From positions 39,926-103,925 of the forward strand of contig NZ_BOPG01000083.1 of NCBI RefSeq assembly GCF_016863635.1: a stretch of DNA of 64,000 bases, given 5' to 3'. This document shows, one piece after another, positions 42,735-50,974 of this stretch; the stretch's first letter is position 1, and each line of letters starts with the position of its first letter. The notes beneath the pieces are model-generated. The model saw only the letters and a list, made by a program, of their open reading frames with translations. It was not told where the DNA came from and did no database searches. The DNA comes from Virgisporangium aurantiacum (GTDB taxonomy: Bacteria > Actinomycetota > Actinomycetes > Mycobacteriales > Micromonosporaceae). The translations under genes and the position numbers were made by a program.

Positions 42735-44296
42735 GTCAGTCCCTTCTCAAGGCGGCGCCGCAACGGCGCACGCGTCCCCGTGGCGTAGATGGCGTGGACG
42801 ATCTCGTCGGGGGTGAGCTCGCCGCTGAGCTCCTTCTGGATCTCGCCGTCGGCGAAGACGAGGACCCGGTCGCACAGCAGCGACAACTCGTTCTCGTCGG
42901 ACCCGGCCACGACGACGGCGCAGCCGGCGTGGGCCGCCGCCCGGATGGTGGCGACGATCGTGTGCCGGGCACCGACGTCGACGGCCTGGGTGGGCTCGTG
43001 CAGCACGAGCAGCGCCGGGCCCAGGGCCAGCCACTTGGCGAGCAGCACCTTCTGCTGGTTGCCGCCGCTCAGGGTGCCCACCACCATGCGCGGCTCGCGC
43101 GGCTGCACGTCGAGCCGGGTCATCCAGTCGGCCACCAGGGCCTTCTCCCGCGGACGGCGGACCGGCAGCAGGGCCCGGCCGGCCCGGGCGGTCTGCGGGA
43201 ACGTGACGTTCTCGGTGACCGTCATCGCCATGGCCAGCCCGGAGTGCTCGCGGCCCTCCGGCACCAGCGCGATCCCGGCCCGGATCGCGGCGGACGGCGT
43301 GAGGCCGGCGAGCGGCAGCTCCGCGCCGGACAAGAAGACCGTGCCGGCGGAGGCGGGCGAGGCGCCACTGATGAGGTACGGCACGTCGTCGTAACCGGAA
43401 CCGCCGAGCCCGGTGAGCCCGACGACCTCGCCGGGCGCCACGGCGAACGAGACGTTCCGGGCCCGCCGGCCGGTCACCGCTTCGATCAGCACCGGCGCCG
43501 CGCCGGCGGCGATCTCGGCGGTGCCGCGGTTCTCCAGGTCGATGAGGTTGCGACCGAGCATCATGGCCGTGAGGTCCGCCTCGCTCGTGCCCGCCAGCTC
43601 GCGGCCGCCCTCGACCACGGCGCCGTCGCGCAGCACCGTCACCCGGTCGGCCGCGTCGACGACCTCCTCCAGCCGGTGGGTGATCAGCAGGACCGCGGTG
43701 CCCGTGGCCACGATCTCGTCGAGGATCGTGAAGAAGTGCTCCAGCGCCGGGCGGCTGAGCGCCCGTGTCGACTCGTCGAAGATGATCAGGCCGGTGCCGG
43801 CGTGCACGTCCTGCAGCGCCCGGGCGATGGCGACGGTCGCCCGTTCGTCCTCCCGGAGGGTGCCGACCGGCGCGTCGAGCGGAACGACCCGGCCGAGCCG
43901 CTCGAAGACCTCGGTGGCGGCGGCCCGTTCGCGGTGCCAGTCGATCCGGCGCAGGAACCGCGACGCAGTCAGCCGCCCGATGCGCATGTTCTCCACGACG
44001 CTGGCGTCGCGGACGAGCCCGAGCGTCTGGTGCACCACGGCGACGCCCCGGGTCCGGATCTCGCCCGGCCGCACCGGCAGGCGCAGGTCGGTTCCGTCGA
44101 CCGCCACCCGCGCGCCCGGATCGGGCGTGTGGATGCCGGTGAGCACTTTGGCCAGCGTCGACTTGCCGGACCCGTTCTGCCCGATCAGCCCGTGGATCTC
44201 GCCGGCGCGCACCTGCAGGGAGACGTCCTTCAGCACGCGGGCGGTGCCGAACGTCATCGACAACGACTCCACCGACAGGCGTGGAGCACCGCTCAC
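42731..44296 (-). CDS. Sugar-type ABC transporter ATPase (duplicated, RbsA-like)
   Basis: This encodes 521 residues from the GTG at 44296 in a GTGA overlap with the binding-protein stop. Domain 1 has Walker A GQNGSGKST (residue about 40), a degenerate signature LREDERATVAIARAL and Walker B LIIFDEST. Domain 2 has a glycine-rich but lysine-less loop GLGGSGYDD, an intact signature LSGGNQQKVLLAKWL and LLVLHEPTQ where LDEPT is expected (Asp to His). The two-in-one layout is that of carbohydrate/autoinducer (CUT2) importers. ATP hydrolysis may be limited to one site. The partners are the permease and lipoprotein upstream. Confidence 0.9.
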   Translation of the reverse strand: MSGAPRLSVESLSMTFGTARVLKDVSLQVRAGEIHGLIGQNGSGKSTLAKVLTGIHTPDPGARVAVDGTDLRLPVRPGEIRTRGVAVVHQTLGLVRDASVVENMRIGRLTASRFLRRIDWHRERAAATEVFERLGRVVPLDAPVGTLREDERATVAIARALQDVHAGTGLIIFDESTRALSRPALEHFFTILDEIVATGTAVLLITHRLEEVVDAADRVTVLRDGAVVEGGRELAGTSEADLTAMMLGRNLIDLENRGTAEIAAGAAPVLIEAVTGRRARNVSFAVAPGEVVGLTGLGGSGYDDVPYLISGASPASAGTVFLSGAELPLAGLTPSAAIRAGIALVPEGREHSGLAMAMTVTENVTFPQTARAGRALLPVRRPREKALVADWMTRLDVQPREPRMVVGTLSGGNQQKVLLAKWLALGPALLVLHEPTQAVDVGARHTIVATIRAAAHAGCAVVVAGSDENELSLLCDRVLVFADGEIQKELSGELTPDEIVHAIYATGTRAPLRRRLEKGLT

Positions 44297-45435
44297 GAAA
44301 CGCCCCAGATCTTCTTGAACTCGTCGGTGAACGTGGTGGGCCCGTACCACTCACCGGACTGTTCGGCTTCCGCGGTCAGCTTCACCGAACCGATCGACTC
44401 GCGGGTGAAAAGCCGCACCGGGATCGTGTACTGGGGCAGCTCGGTGCCGAGGATGAGGCGCATCGCCGCGTCGGCGTCGACCCAGCCCTGGAACGCCGAG
44501 GCCTGGCCGGCCGCCGCGTTGAGGAAATTCTTGGACGCGAGCGCCTGCAGCCCGCCGAGCTGCACCGAACCGGTCAGGCCCTTCACCGAGCCGATCTTCG
44601 AGGCCTGCTGCACTCCGGTCTGCGTCGGCTGCAGGTACTGCTCGAACTGCGACTCGACGTAGGTGATGTCCGGGTTCTTCAGCAGCGCGGAACTGGTCGA
44701 CGACGGGATCAGCGAGAAGTTCGCCGAGCTCACCTGGTTGATCGTGATCTTGCAGTTCGGGCAGGACTGCTCGTAGACCGCCTTGCCCTGGCCGACGAAG
44801 ACGGCCGGCGCCGGTCCGTCGGTGCCCTGGTTGATCAGCACCTTCGCCGTGCCGCCCGAGTCGACGGTGACCCATTTGGCCAGCGCCTCCTGCATCGGGC
44901 CGCCGCCGGCGGGGATGTAGGCGAGCGTTTTGGAGGCCGGGCGGGCGTTGTCGGGAATCTGGTTGCTGATGATCACCGGTACTCCGGCGGCCTGCGCCGC
45001 GCCGAACGCGTTGGCCGCGATGACGTAGGGCACCGCGTCGGTGACGATCGCGGCGGCCTTCCGGTCGGTCGCCTGGGTGATGCAGGCGCTGACGTCGGTG
45101 GGCGTCCCCTTGCCGTCGCAGGACTGGACCTTGATCCCGACGGTGTCGAACGCCTTGGTCAGCGTCGACAGGGTCACCTTGAACTGCGGGGACTGCATGG
45201 TGATCGGCACGTAGTAGACGGTCTTGCCGGCGAGCGAGCGCGCGTTGTCGATCTTGGCAGTAGGCACCGGGTACGCGTCGAGCGGCCTGGTGAGCTTGTC
45301 GACCTCGGCGGCGAGCCCGGTCTTTTCGCCGGCGGGTGTCGACGCCGGTGCGTCGGCGTCGGTTCCGGAGTCACAGGCGGTCAGTGCGGCGGCGATCAGG
45401 AGGGTCCCGACGGTGGCGACCATGCGCGGGTTCAT
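44293..45435 (-). CDS. ABC transporter substrate-binding lipoprotein (sugar-type, Peripla_BP_4-like)
   Basis: This encodes 380 residues from the ATG at 45435, with AAGGAG upstream. The signal peptide ends in the lipobox LTAC, so the mature Cys is lipidated and the protein is anchored outside the membrane. The body has the periplasmic-binding fold with two lobes (KTVYYVPITMQSPQFKVTLS, then DRKAAAIVTDAVPYVIAANA, then VPVIISNQIPDNA). CUT2-type binding proteins normally bind pentoses or purine-like ligands; in this operon an aromatic or heterocyclic acid is a reasonable guess. Confidence 0.88.
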   Translation of the reverse strand: MNPRMVATVGTLLIAAALTACDSGTDADAPASTPAGEKTGLAAEVDKLTRPLDAYPVPTAKIDNARSLAGKTVYYVPITMQSPQFKVTLSTLTKAFDTVGIKVQSCDGKGTPTDVSACITQATDRKAAAIVTDAVPYVIAANAFGAAQAAGVPVIISNQIPDNARPASKTLAYIPAGGGPMQEALAKWVTVDSGGTAKVLINQGTDGPAPAVFVGQGKAVYEQSCPNCKITINQVSSANFSLIPSSTSSALLKNPDITYVESQFEQYLQPTQTGVQQASKIGSVKGLTGSVQLGGLQALASKNFLNAAAGQASAFQGWVDADAAMRLILGTELPQYTIPVRLFTRESIGSVKLTAEAEQSGEWYGPTTFTDEFKKIWGVS

Positions 45436-45447
45436 GGGGGACTCCTT

Positions 45448-46437
45448 TCAGTGGGATCGGGATCTCGCGTGCAGCAGGGTGGTGATGGTGACGGCGACGA
45501 CCAGCACCCCGCCGTAGAAGACGTTGGACACCCACGACGTCGCGCCCAGCAGTTGCAGGCCGAGGACGCCGGTGGCGAGGAAGTAGACGGCGATGAGGGT
45601 GCCGAGCGGGTTGAACCGGCCGGGTTCGATGATCGCGGTGCCGAGGAAGGTGGCCGCGAACATCGGCAGGAGGTAGGCGTTCGAGACGTTGGGGTCGAAC
45701 CCGCCGGTCGCCGCCGCCGCGAGCACACCGCCGACGCCGGCGATCAGGCCGGCGGCCGTGAACGCGCCGATGCGCACCCGCGTCACGCGGACGCCGGCGA
45801 GGCGGCTCACCTCGCGGCTCTCCCCGACGAAACGCATGTTGCGGCCGAGCGGCGTAAAGCGCAGCAGGTAGAAGAAGGCGACCATCAGCACGAGGCCGAG
45901 GAAGAAGCTGATCGGCAGCCCGCCGACGTCGAGCAGTGCGATCTGCTTGAACGAGGCGGGCAGCCCGCTCACCGGCGTGAGGTCGCTGATCCAGAGGGCG
46001 ATGCCGAGCAGGAACGTGCCCATGCCCAGCGTGACGACGATGGTGTTGACGCCCAGCTTGACCACGAGCCAGCCGTTGAGCGCGCCCACCGCTGCCGACA
46101 CCGCGACCGCCAGCAGCGACGCCGCCCAGACGTTCCAGTCGTGGTTGACGTTGAGGACGGTCACCGAGATCGCCGCCAGCCCGAAGTTCGACGCCACCGA
46201 CATGTCGACGAACTCGCCGACCAGGATCGTGCAGAGCAGCGCGGCGGTGAGGAACACGAGTGGCTGCTGGCTGCCGAAGATGGTGCGGAACGCGCCCGAC
46301 GTCAGGAACGTGTCGGGCAGCAGCAGCGCGTAGACGACGACGAACAGCAGCCAGACGCCGACGAGCGCGAACCGGGTGCCGAACCGGAGCAGGGTCACGG
46401 GCAGGTGATGCGGGGTGGCGGGGGCGTCGACCAGCAT
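45448..46437 (-). CDS. ABC transporter permease (CUT2/branched type)
   Basis: This encodes 329 residues. The ATG at 46437 is chosen because the promoter on the minus strand (TTGACC at 46475-46470, TATACG at 46453-46448) predicts a transcript starting about four bases earlier, near-leaderless; there is no ribosome site. Eight to ten hydrophobic helices are apparent (FALVGVWLLFVVVYALLLP, VFLTAALLCTILVGEFVDM, IVVTLGMGTFLLGIALWIS, IGAFTAAGLIAGVGGVLAAA, GTLIAVYFLATGVLGLQLLG). This belongs to the BPD_transp_2 family with RbsC-like segments. It is the only permease, so it probably acts as a homodimer. Confidence 0.88.
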   Translation of the reverse strand: MLVDAPATPHHLPVTLLRFGTRFALVGVWLLFVVVYALLLPDTFLTSGAFRTIFGSQQPLVFLTAALLCTILVGEFVDMSVASNFGLAAISVTVLNVNHDWNVWAASLLAVAVSAAVGALNGWLVVKLGVNTIVVTLGMGTFLLGIALWISDLTPVSGLPASFKQIALLDVGGLPISFFLGLVLMVAFFYLLRFTPLGRNMRFVGESREVSRLAGVRVTRVRIGAFTAAGLIAGVGGVLAAAATGGFDPNVSNAYLLPMFAATFLGTAIIEPGRFNPLGTLIAVYFLATGVLGLQLLGATSWVSNVFYGGVLVVAVTITTLLHARSRSH

Positions 46438-46447
46438 GGCGCGAAAT

Positions 46448-46475
46448 CGTATACGTCTTGATGTACGACGGTCAA
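46448..46475 (-). promoter_or_regulatory. Promoter of the leftward (permease) operon
   Basis: On the minus strand TTGACC (46475-46470) and TATACG (46453-46448) are 16 bases apart. The -10 box lies in CGTATACG, itself an 8-base palindrome, and GTACGA is just upstream (46463-46468), echoing the half-sites of the operator at 46579-46596. The predicted start is about 46441, four bases before the ATG. Confidence 0.6.
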
Positions 46476-46540
46476 CCACCTGCGGTGCACCGGCAAACGG
46501 AGCGACATCCTGTGGAAATGCTAAGAATGGTCTACCAGTG

Positions 46541-46570
46541 TTGACCGCTCGCGGAGCCCGGAGTTAGATA
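46541..46570 (+). promoter_or_regulatory. Promoter of the rightward (monooxygenase) operon
   Basis: TTGACC at 46541-46546 is followed after 17-18 bases by TTAGAT/TAGATA (46564-46570). Its start point is predicted around 46577, immediately beside the palindrome at 46579-46596, an arrangement expected for repression. Confidence 0.55.
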
Positions 46571-46578
46571 CCGGAATC

Positions 46579-46596
46579 GTGTACGATCTCGTACAC
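46579..46596. promoter_or_regulatory. GntR-type operator palindrome
   Basis: GTGTACGA-TC-TCGTACAC has perfect 8-base arms around a two-base centre. GT-x-TAC cores fit sites bound by FCD-type GntR regulators, and the GntR gene lies in the divergent operon. The site occupies the transcription start of the rightward operon. Confidence 0.65.
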
Positions 46597-46619
46597 GCCC
46601 GCCTCACGGGAGGACACAC

Positions 46620-47879
46620 ATGCTCGACATCGCCATCATCGGTGCCGGCCCGTGCGGACTGGCTACCGCGCTGCGGCTCCACCAACGGGGCTTCCGCCCG
46701 CGGATCTACGAGGCGGTCGGCGAACTCAAGCCACTCGGCGTCGGCATCGACACCAAGGTCTACGGCACGCGCGAGATCGACGAGCTCGGCCTGCTGGAGG
46801 AGTTCCGCGCGGTGTCGGTCGACGCCCAGGAGTCGATCTTCTACAACAACCACGGGCAGGAGATCTACGCCGAGTTGTGCGGTGTGCACATGGGCTACCT
46901 GCACGAGCAGCGGTTCGTCCGTCGTGGGGCGTTGCAGATGCTGTTCTACCGGACCGTCCTGAAGCGCCTCGGCGCCGACTCCGTCGTGCTGGGTGCCCGG
47001 TGCACCGGCTACACGCAGAACGCCGACTCGGTCACCCTGCACTTCGACGGCGCGGCAAGCGACGTGACCGCCGACGTGGTGATCGCCGCCGACGGCATCA
47101 AGTCGGCCGTGCGCACGCAGATGCACCCCGAGAGCGCCGAGCCGAAGTACTCCGGCATCACGATGTGGCGCGGTACCACGCTGATGGAGCCGTTCAAGGG
47201 CGGCCACACGATCCTGCACATCGGCGACCCGCGGGTGTCCAGCATGATCGTCTACCCGATCGCCGACGACTTCGAGGGTTCCGGCCTGACCCTGGTCAAC
47301 TGGGTCGTCGAAGCGGTGCGGGACGCGTCGGTGGAGGACTGGAACCAGACCGGCGGCGTCGACGAGATCATGCACCACTACGACACCTGCACGCTTCCGT
47401 TCCTCGACGTGCAGCAAATGATGCGCAACGCCCGCGAGGTCTACCTGATGCCGCTCATCGACCACGAACCGCTCGACAGCTGGGTCGACGGGCGCGTCGC
47501 GCTCGCCGGCGACGCCGCGCACGCGATGTACCCGCGCGGCGGGAACGGCTGGTGCCAGGCGCTCGTCGACGCCGGGGTCATCGCCGACAGGCTGGCCACG
47601 ATCGACGACCCCGCCGAGGCGCTGCGGGCGTACGAGAGCGCCCGGTTGGCGACGGTCAACCGGATCGTGCTGGCCAACCGCGGCGAGGGCTACGAGGTGA
47701 TCCGCCGGATCGTCGCCGAACGCACCGACGGCAGGCCGTTCTCGAACGTCGAGGAGGTGCTGCCGCTGGCCGAGGCCGACGGCATCTTCAGCCGGTACCA
47801 CGCGCTCGTCGGGCAGCCCCGGCCGGGACACGAGGCGGGCGAGACCACCGGCTTCCGGTCCCCGGACGCACTCGTATGA
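46620..47879 (+). CDS. FAD-dependent aromatic-type monooxygenase
   Basis: This encodes 419 residues from the ATG at 46620, with GGGAGG six bases upstream. The Rossmann motif GAGPCGLATALRL (residues 7-19), the middle motif DVVIAADGIKSAVR (DG) and GRVALAGDAAHAMYPRGGNG (GD motif) define class A flavoprotein hydroxylases of the PHBH/salicylate hydroxylase group. These hydroxylate aromatic rings using NAD(P)H and oxygen. The usual GDAAH-x-x-x-P is intact, so it is likely active. As the first gene of the rightward operon, it probably starts degradation of the imported compound. Its stop overlaps the next start as ATGA. Confidence 0.9.
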   Translation: MLDIAIIGAGPCGLATALRLHQRGFRPRIYEAVGELKPLGVGIDTKVYGTREIDELGLLEEFRAVSVDAQESIFYNNHGQEIYAELCGVHMGYLHEQRFVRRGALQMLFYRTVLKRLGADSVVLGARCTGYTQNADSVTLHFDGAASDVTADVVIAADGIKSAVRTQMHPESAEPKYSGITMWRGTTLMEPFKGGHTILHIGDPRVSSMIVYPIADDFEGSGLTLVNWVVEAVRDASVEDWNQTGGVDEIMHHYDTCTLPFLDVQQMMRNAREVYLMPLIDHEPLDSWVDGRVALAGDAAHAMYPRGGNGWCQALVDAGVIADRLATIDDPAEALRAYESARLATVNRIVLANRGEGYEVIRRIVAERTDGRPFSNVEEVLPLAEADGIFSRYHALVGQPRPGHEAGETTGFRSPDALV

Positions 47880-48277
47880 ACGCCGAAATCCTCGCCGTGG
47901 AGGAGCGCCGGCGCCGCGCACTGATCGCCGGTGACCTCGCCGCGCTCGACGACCTGTTCGACGAGTCGCTCGTGCACATCCACGCCCCCGGCGTGACTCA
48001 CGACAAGGCCCAGTTGTTGGAGCACGTCGCCACGAACCAGGCGTACCTCGACGTCGTCCGGGGCGAGCTGACGATCCGGGTGTTCGGCGACGTGGCGGTC
48101 GTGACCGGTCCGCTCACCAACCGGCTGCGCACCCGCGACGGCGGCGAACGGACGCTCGACGGCGTCGCCACGCAGGTGCTGCGGCGCTGCGACGACGGGG
48201 CGTGGCGGTTCGTCAGTTTCCAGATGACGCCGCTGGGCGAACGCGCGTGGCCGGCGCTCGCCTCGGAGGGTTCATGA
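47876..48277 (+). CDS. NTF2-like (DUF4440/SnoaL-type) protein
   Basis: This encodes 133 residues from the ATG at 47876 (ATGA overlap). The sequence is a typical NTF2 alpha-beta cone: EERRRRALIAGDLAALDDLF, then DESLVHIHAPGVTHDKAQLL, ELTIRVFGDVAVVTGPLTNR and WRFVSFQMTPLG. Such small proteins serve as isomerases, dehydratases or ligand binders. In an aromatic-catabolism operon it could be a small isomerase or tautomerase-like helper, but no catalytic residue assignment is possible. Its stop overlaps the FAH gene start. Confidence 0.8.
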   Translation: MNAEILAVEERRRRALIAGDLAALDDLFDESLVHIHAPGVTHDKAQLLEHVATNQAYLDVVRGELTIRVFGDVAVVTGPLTNRLRTRDGGERTLDGVATQVLRRCDDGAWRFVSFQMTPLGERAWPALASEGS

Positions 48278-49125
48278 GACTCGCCCGGTTCCACGTCGCC
48301 GGCGGCCCGGCCCGGCTCGGCCGCGTCGACGGCGACCGCGTCACCGACATCTCCGACGGTTTCGGGATCTCGTTGCGCGCTCTTCTCCCCGACCTTTCCG
48401 AGCTGAGGGACGCGATCCGCGCTTTTGACGGTCCCACGTACCCGCTCGCGGACGTCACCCTCGACGCGCCCGTCGACGACCCGCAGAAGTACCTCGGCAT
48501 CGGCATGAACTACCGGGAGCACGCCGAGGAGGCGCGGCGGGCCGGCATTCCGATCCCCACCAGCCAGTTCTGGTTCAACAAGCAGGTGTCCTGCGTCGTC
48601 GGGCCCCACGACGATGTCCACAAGCCGGTCGTCTCTGACCAGCTCGACTACGAGATCGAGCTCGGCGTGGTCATCGGCCGCCGCTGCCGGCACGTGCCCG
48701 TTGAGGCGGCCCGCTCGGTGATCGCGGGCTACCTCATCTGCAACGACTTCTCGGTGCGCGACTGGCTGCAGAAGCGGTCGCCCACGTTCACGCTCGGCAA
48801 GTCGTTCGACACCCACGGGCCGATCGGGCCGTGGCTGACCACCGACGACGAGATCGCCGACCCGCTCGCGCTCGGGATGACGCTGACCGTCAACGGCGAG
48901 ATCCGCCAGGATTTCACCACCGGCGACATGATTTACGACATCTACGCGCAGATCGCATACCTCACGCAGGTGATGACGCTGATGCCGGGTGACATCCTGG
49001 CCACCGGCACGCCGTCCGGGATCGGCGCACCCACGGGTCGCTTCCTGAAGGTCGGCGACGTCGTACGGGCCGAGATCGCCGGTCTCGGCGCCATCGAGAA
49101 CCGCATCGTCGAGGAGCCCGCATGA
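48274..49125 (+). CDS. Fumarylacetoacetate hydrolase family protein
   Basis: This encodes 283 residues from the ATG at 48274 (ATGA overlap). FAH-fold landmarks are KYLGIGMNYREHAEEA, the metal ligands in LDYEIELGVVIGR (E-x-E), IAGYLICNDFSVRDW (D), TLGKSFDTHGPIGPWL and DILATGTPSGIG. The family hydrolyses C-C bonds or decarboxylates/isomerises ring-fission products (for example 4-oxalocrotonate decarboxylase/HpcE-like steps). With the hydratase and aldolase of the opposite operon it completes a lower meta-cleavage-like sequence. Confidence 0.9.
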   Translation: MRLARFHVAGGPARLGRVDGDRVTDISDGFGISLRALLPDLSELRDAIRAFDGPTYPLADVTLDAPVDDPQKYLGIGMNYREHAEEARRAGIPIPTSQFWFNKQVSCVVGPHDDVHKPVVSDQLDYEIELGVVIGRRCRHVPVEAARSVIAGYLICNDFSVRDWLQKRSPTFTLGKSFDTHGPIGPWLTTDDEIADPLALGMTLTVNGEIRQDFTTGDMIYDIYAQIAYLTQVMTLMPGDILATGTPSGIGAPTGRFLKVGDVVRAEIAGLGAIENRIVEEPA

Positions 49126-49502
49126 GGGTCAGCGTCGAGATCGAAGGGTTCGCCCACGCGAACCCCATCCCGGCCGCGAGCCGGATCGGGAACCTGCTCG
49201 TCTCCGGCCTGCTCACCGGCCGTGACCCGGCCACCCGCGAGCTGCCCGCCGGTCTCGACGCGCAGTGCGCGAACGTCTTCACGCACGTGCGCGCGCTGAT
49301 GGCCGCGGCCGGCGCGAGCACCGACGACATCATCAAGATGACGTTCTGGCTCGCCGACCCCCGCGACCGCGCGGCGCTCAACCGGGAGTGGCTCGCGATG
49401 TTCCCCGACCCGGCCAGCCGCCCGGCCCGCCAGGCGATGGCGGCGCTGCTCGACGGGGGCGTGCTGGTGCAGTGCGACCTCATGGCGATGCTCCCGTCGT
49501 GA
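49122..49502 (+). CDS. RidA/YjgF family protein (possible aminomuconate deaminase)
   Basis: This encodes 126 residues from the ATG at 49122 (ATGA overlap). RidA features are present: ASRIGNLLVSGLLTG, CANVFTHVRALMAAAGASTDDIIKMTFWL (split here for length: the conserved N-V-x-x-x-L-x-A-A-G-x-x-x-x-D-I-x-K), and SRPARQAMAALLDGG, which replaces the usual R-S-x-R-x-x-V. This Rid group includes 2-aminomuconate deaminases. Placed directly before an aldehyde dehydrogenase, a role in deaminating an amino-substituted ring-fission product is attractive but unproven; general imine clean-up is the alternative. Confidence 0.85.
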   Translation: MRVSVEIEGFAHANPIPAASRIGNLLVSGLLTGRDPATRELPAGLDAQCANVFTHVRALMAAAGASTDDIIKMTFWLADPRDRAALNREWLAMFPDPASRPARQAMAALLDGGVLVQCDLMAMLPS

Positions 49503-50974
49503 ACGAGGCCGACCTGTTGGCGGCCGTCCCCGACCGGTTGTTCATCGGTGGACGGTGGCGAGCCGCCTCGACCGGCGCCACATTCGGTGTCCACGACCCC
49601 GCGACGGGCGCCGTCGTCGCGGAGGTCGCCGACGGCTCGGTCGCCGACGGCCTCGCGGCGCTGGACGCCGCCGACCGGGCGTTTCCCGGCTGGGCGGCGA
49701 CACCGGCCCGGGAGCGCGCGGAAGTGCTGCGGCGCGCGTTCGACCTGCTGCGCTCGCGGGCGGACGACGTCGCATTGCTGATGACGATCGAGATGGGCAA
49801 GCCGCTCGCCGAGGCGCGCGGCGAGGTCGCCTACGGCGCGGAGTTCCTGCGCTGGTTCAGCGAGGAGGCGCCGCGGATCCAGGGTCGCTACGACCCGAAC
49901 CCGGAGGGCACCGGCCGGATGATCGTCACCCGGCACCCGGTCGGGCCGTGCCTGCTGATCACGCCGTGGAACTTCCCGCTCGCGATGGCCACCCGCAAGA
50001 TTGCACCCGCCCTTGCGGCCGGCTGCACCGTCGTGGTCAAGCCGGCCGAACTCACGCCGCTGACGACGCTGTTCCTCGCCACGCTGCTCGCCGAGGCGGG
50101 GGTGCCGGACGGCGTGCTCAACGTGATCACGACCGCTGACGCGGGCACCGTCGCGGAACCGCTCCTGCGCGACCCGCGGCTGCGCAAGCTCTCCTTCACC
50201 GGTTCCACGGCCGTGGGTCGCCGGCTGCTGGCGCAGGCGGCCGACGGCGTGCTCCGCACGTCGATGGAACTCGGGGGCAACGCGCCATTCGTCGTCTTCG
50301 ACGACGCCGACCTGAACCGGGCCGTCGACGGCGCGATCGCGGCGAAGTTCCGCAACATCGGGCAGGCGTGCACCGCCGCGAACCGCTTCATCGTGCAGCG
50401 CTCGATCGTCGAGGAGTTCACGCGCCGGGTCACCGGGCGCGTGCGCACGTTCGTCACCGGGCGCGGCACCACCCAGGGCGTCACGATCGGTCCGCTGATC
50501 GACGACCGCGCGGTCGCGAAGGTGGACCACCTCGTCCGCGACGCGGTCGGCCGGGGCGCGACGGTGTGCACCGGCGGCGCGCCGGTCGAAGGACCCGGAG
50601 CGTTCTACGCTGCCACCGTGCTCGGCGACGTTCCGCCCGACAGTGCCCTGCTCCGCGCGGAGATCTTCGGTCCGGTGCTGGCCGTCGTTCCGTTCGACGA
50701 CGAGGACGAGGCCGTTCGCGTCGCCAACAACACCGAGTACGGCCTGGTGTCGTATGTGTACACGGAGAACCTCGCACGCGGGCAACGCATGATCGAGCGG
50801 CTGCGCACCGGGATGATGGGGCTCAACGTCGGCGTCGTGTCGAACGCGGCGGCGCCGTTCGGCGGCTGGCGGCTCTCCGGCCTCGGCCGGGAAGGCGGCG
50901 CCGAGGGCATCCACGAGTACCTGCAGACCAAGTACACGCTGACGCCCGACCCGCACGAGGGGGTTCACCGGTGA
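49499..50974 (+). CDS. NAD(P)-dependent aldehyde dehydrogenase
   Basis: This encodes 491 residues from the GTG at 49499 (GTGA overlap). The family motifs are complete: LLITPWNFPLAMATRKIAPA, VVVKPAELTPLTT, SFTGSTAVGRRLL, the general base Glu in MELGGNAP (E257) and the nucleophile in GQACTAANR (C291), and the terminal FGGWRLSGLGREGGAEGI. It is closest in layout to succinate-semialdehyde and hydroxymuconic-semialdehyde dehydrogenases. It probably oxidises a ring-fission semialdehyde. Confidence 0.92.
   Translation: MNEADLLAAVPDRLFIGGRWRAASTGATFGVHDPATGAVVAEVADGSVADGLAALDAADRAFPGWAATPARERAEVLRRAFDLLRSRADDVALLMTIEMGKPLAEARGEVAYGAEFLRWFSEEAPRIQGRYDPNPEGTGRMIVTRHPVGPCLLITPWNFPLAMATRKIAPALAAGCTVVVKPAELTPLTTLFLATLLAEAGVPDGVLNVITTADAGTVAEPLLRDPRLRKLSFTGSTAVGRRLLAQAADGVLRTSMELGGNAPFVVFDDADLNRAVDGAIAAKFRNIGQACTAANRFIVQRSIVEEFTRRVTGRVRTFVTGRGTTQGVTIGPLIDDRAVAKVDHLVRDAVGRGATVCTGGAPVEGPGAFYAATVLGDVPPDSALLRAEIFGPVLAVVPFDDEDEAVRVANNTEYGLVSYVYTENLARGQRMIERLRTGMMGLNVGVVSNAAAPFGGWRLSGLGREGGAEGIHEYLQTKYTLTPDPHEGVHR

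Noticed and set aside
40293..44662. Long plus-strand frames opposite DUF3500, amidohydrolase and ABC genes
   Set aside because: Composition is shadow-like and the minus strand encodes complete recognised proteins with overlapping starts and stops.
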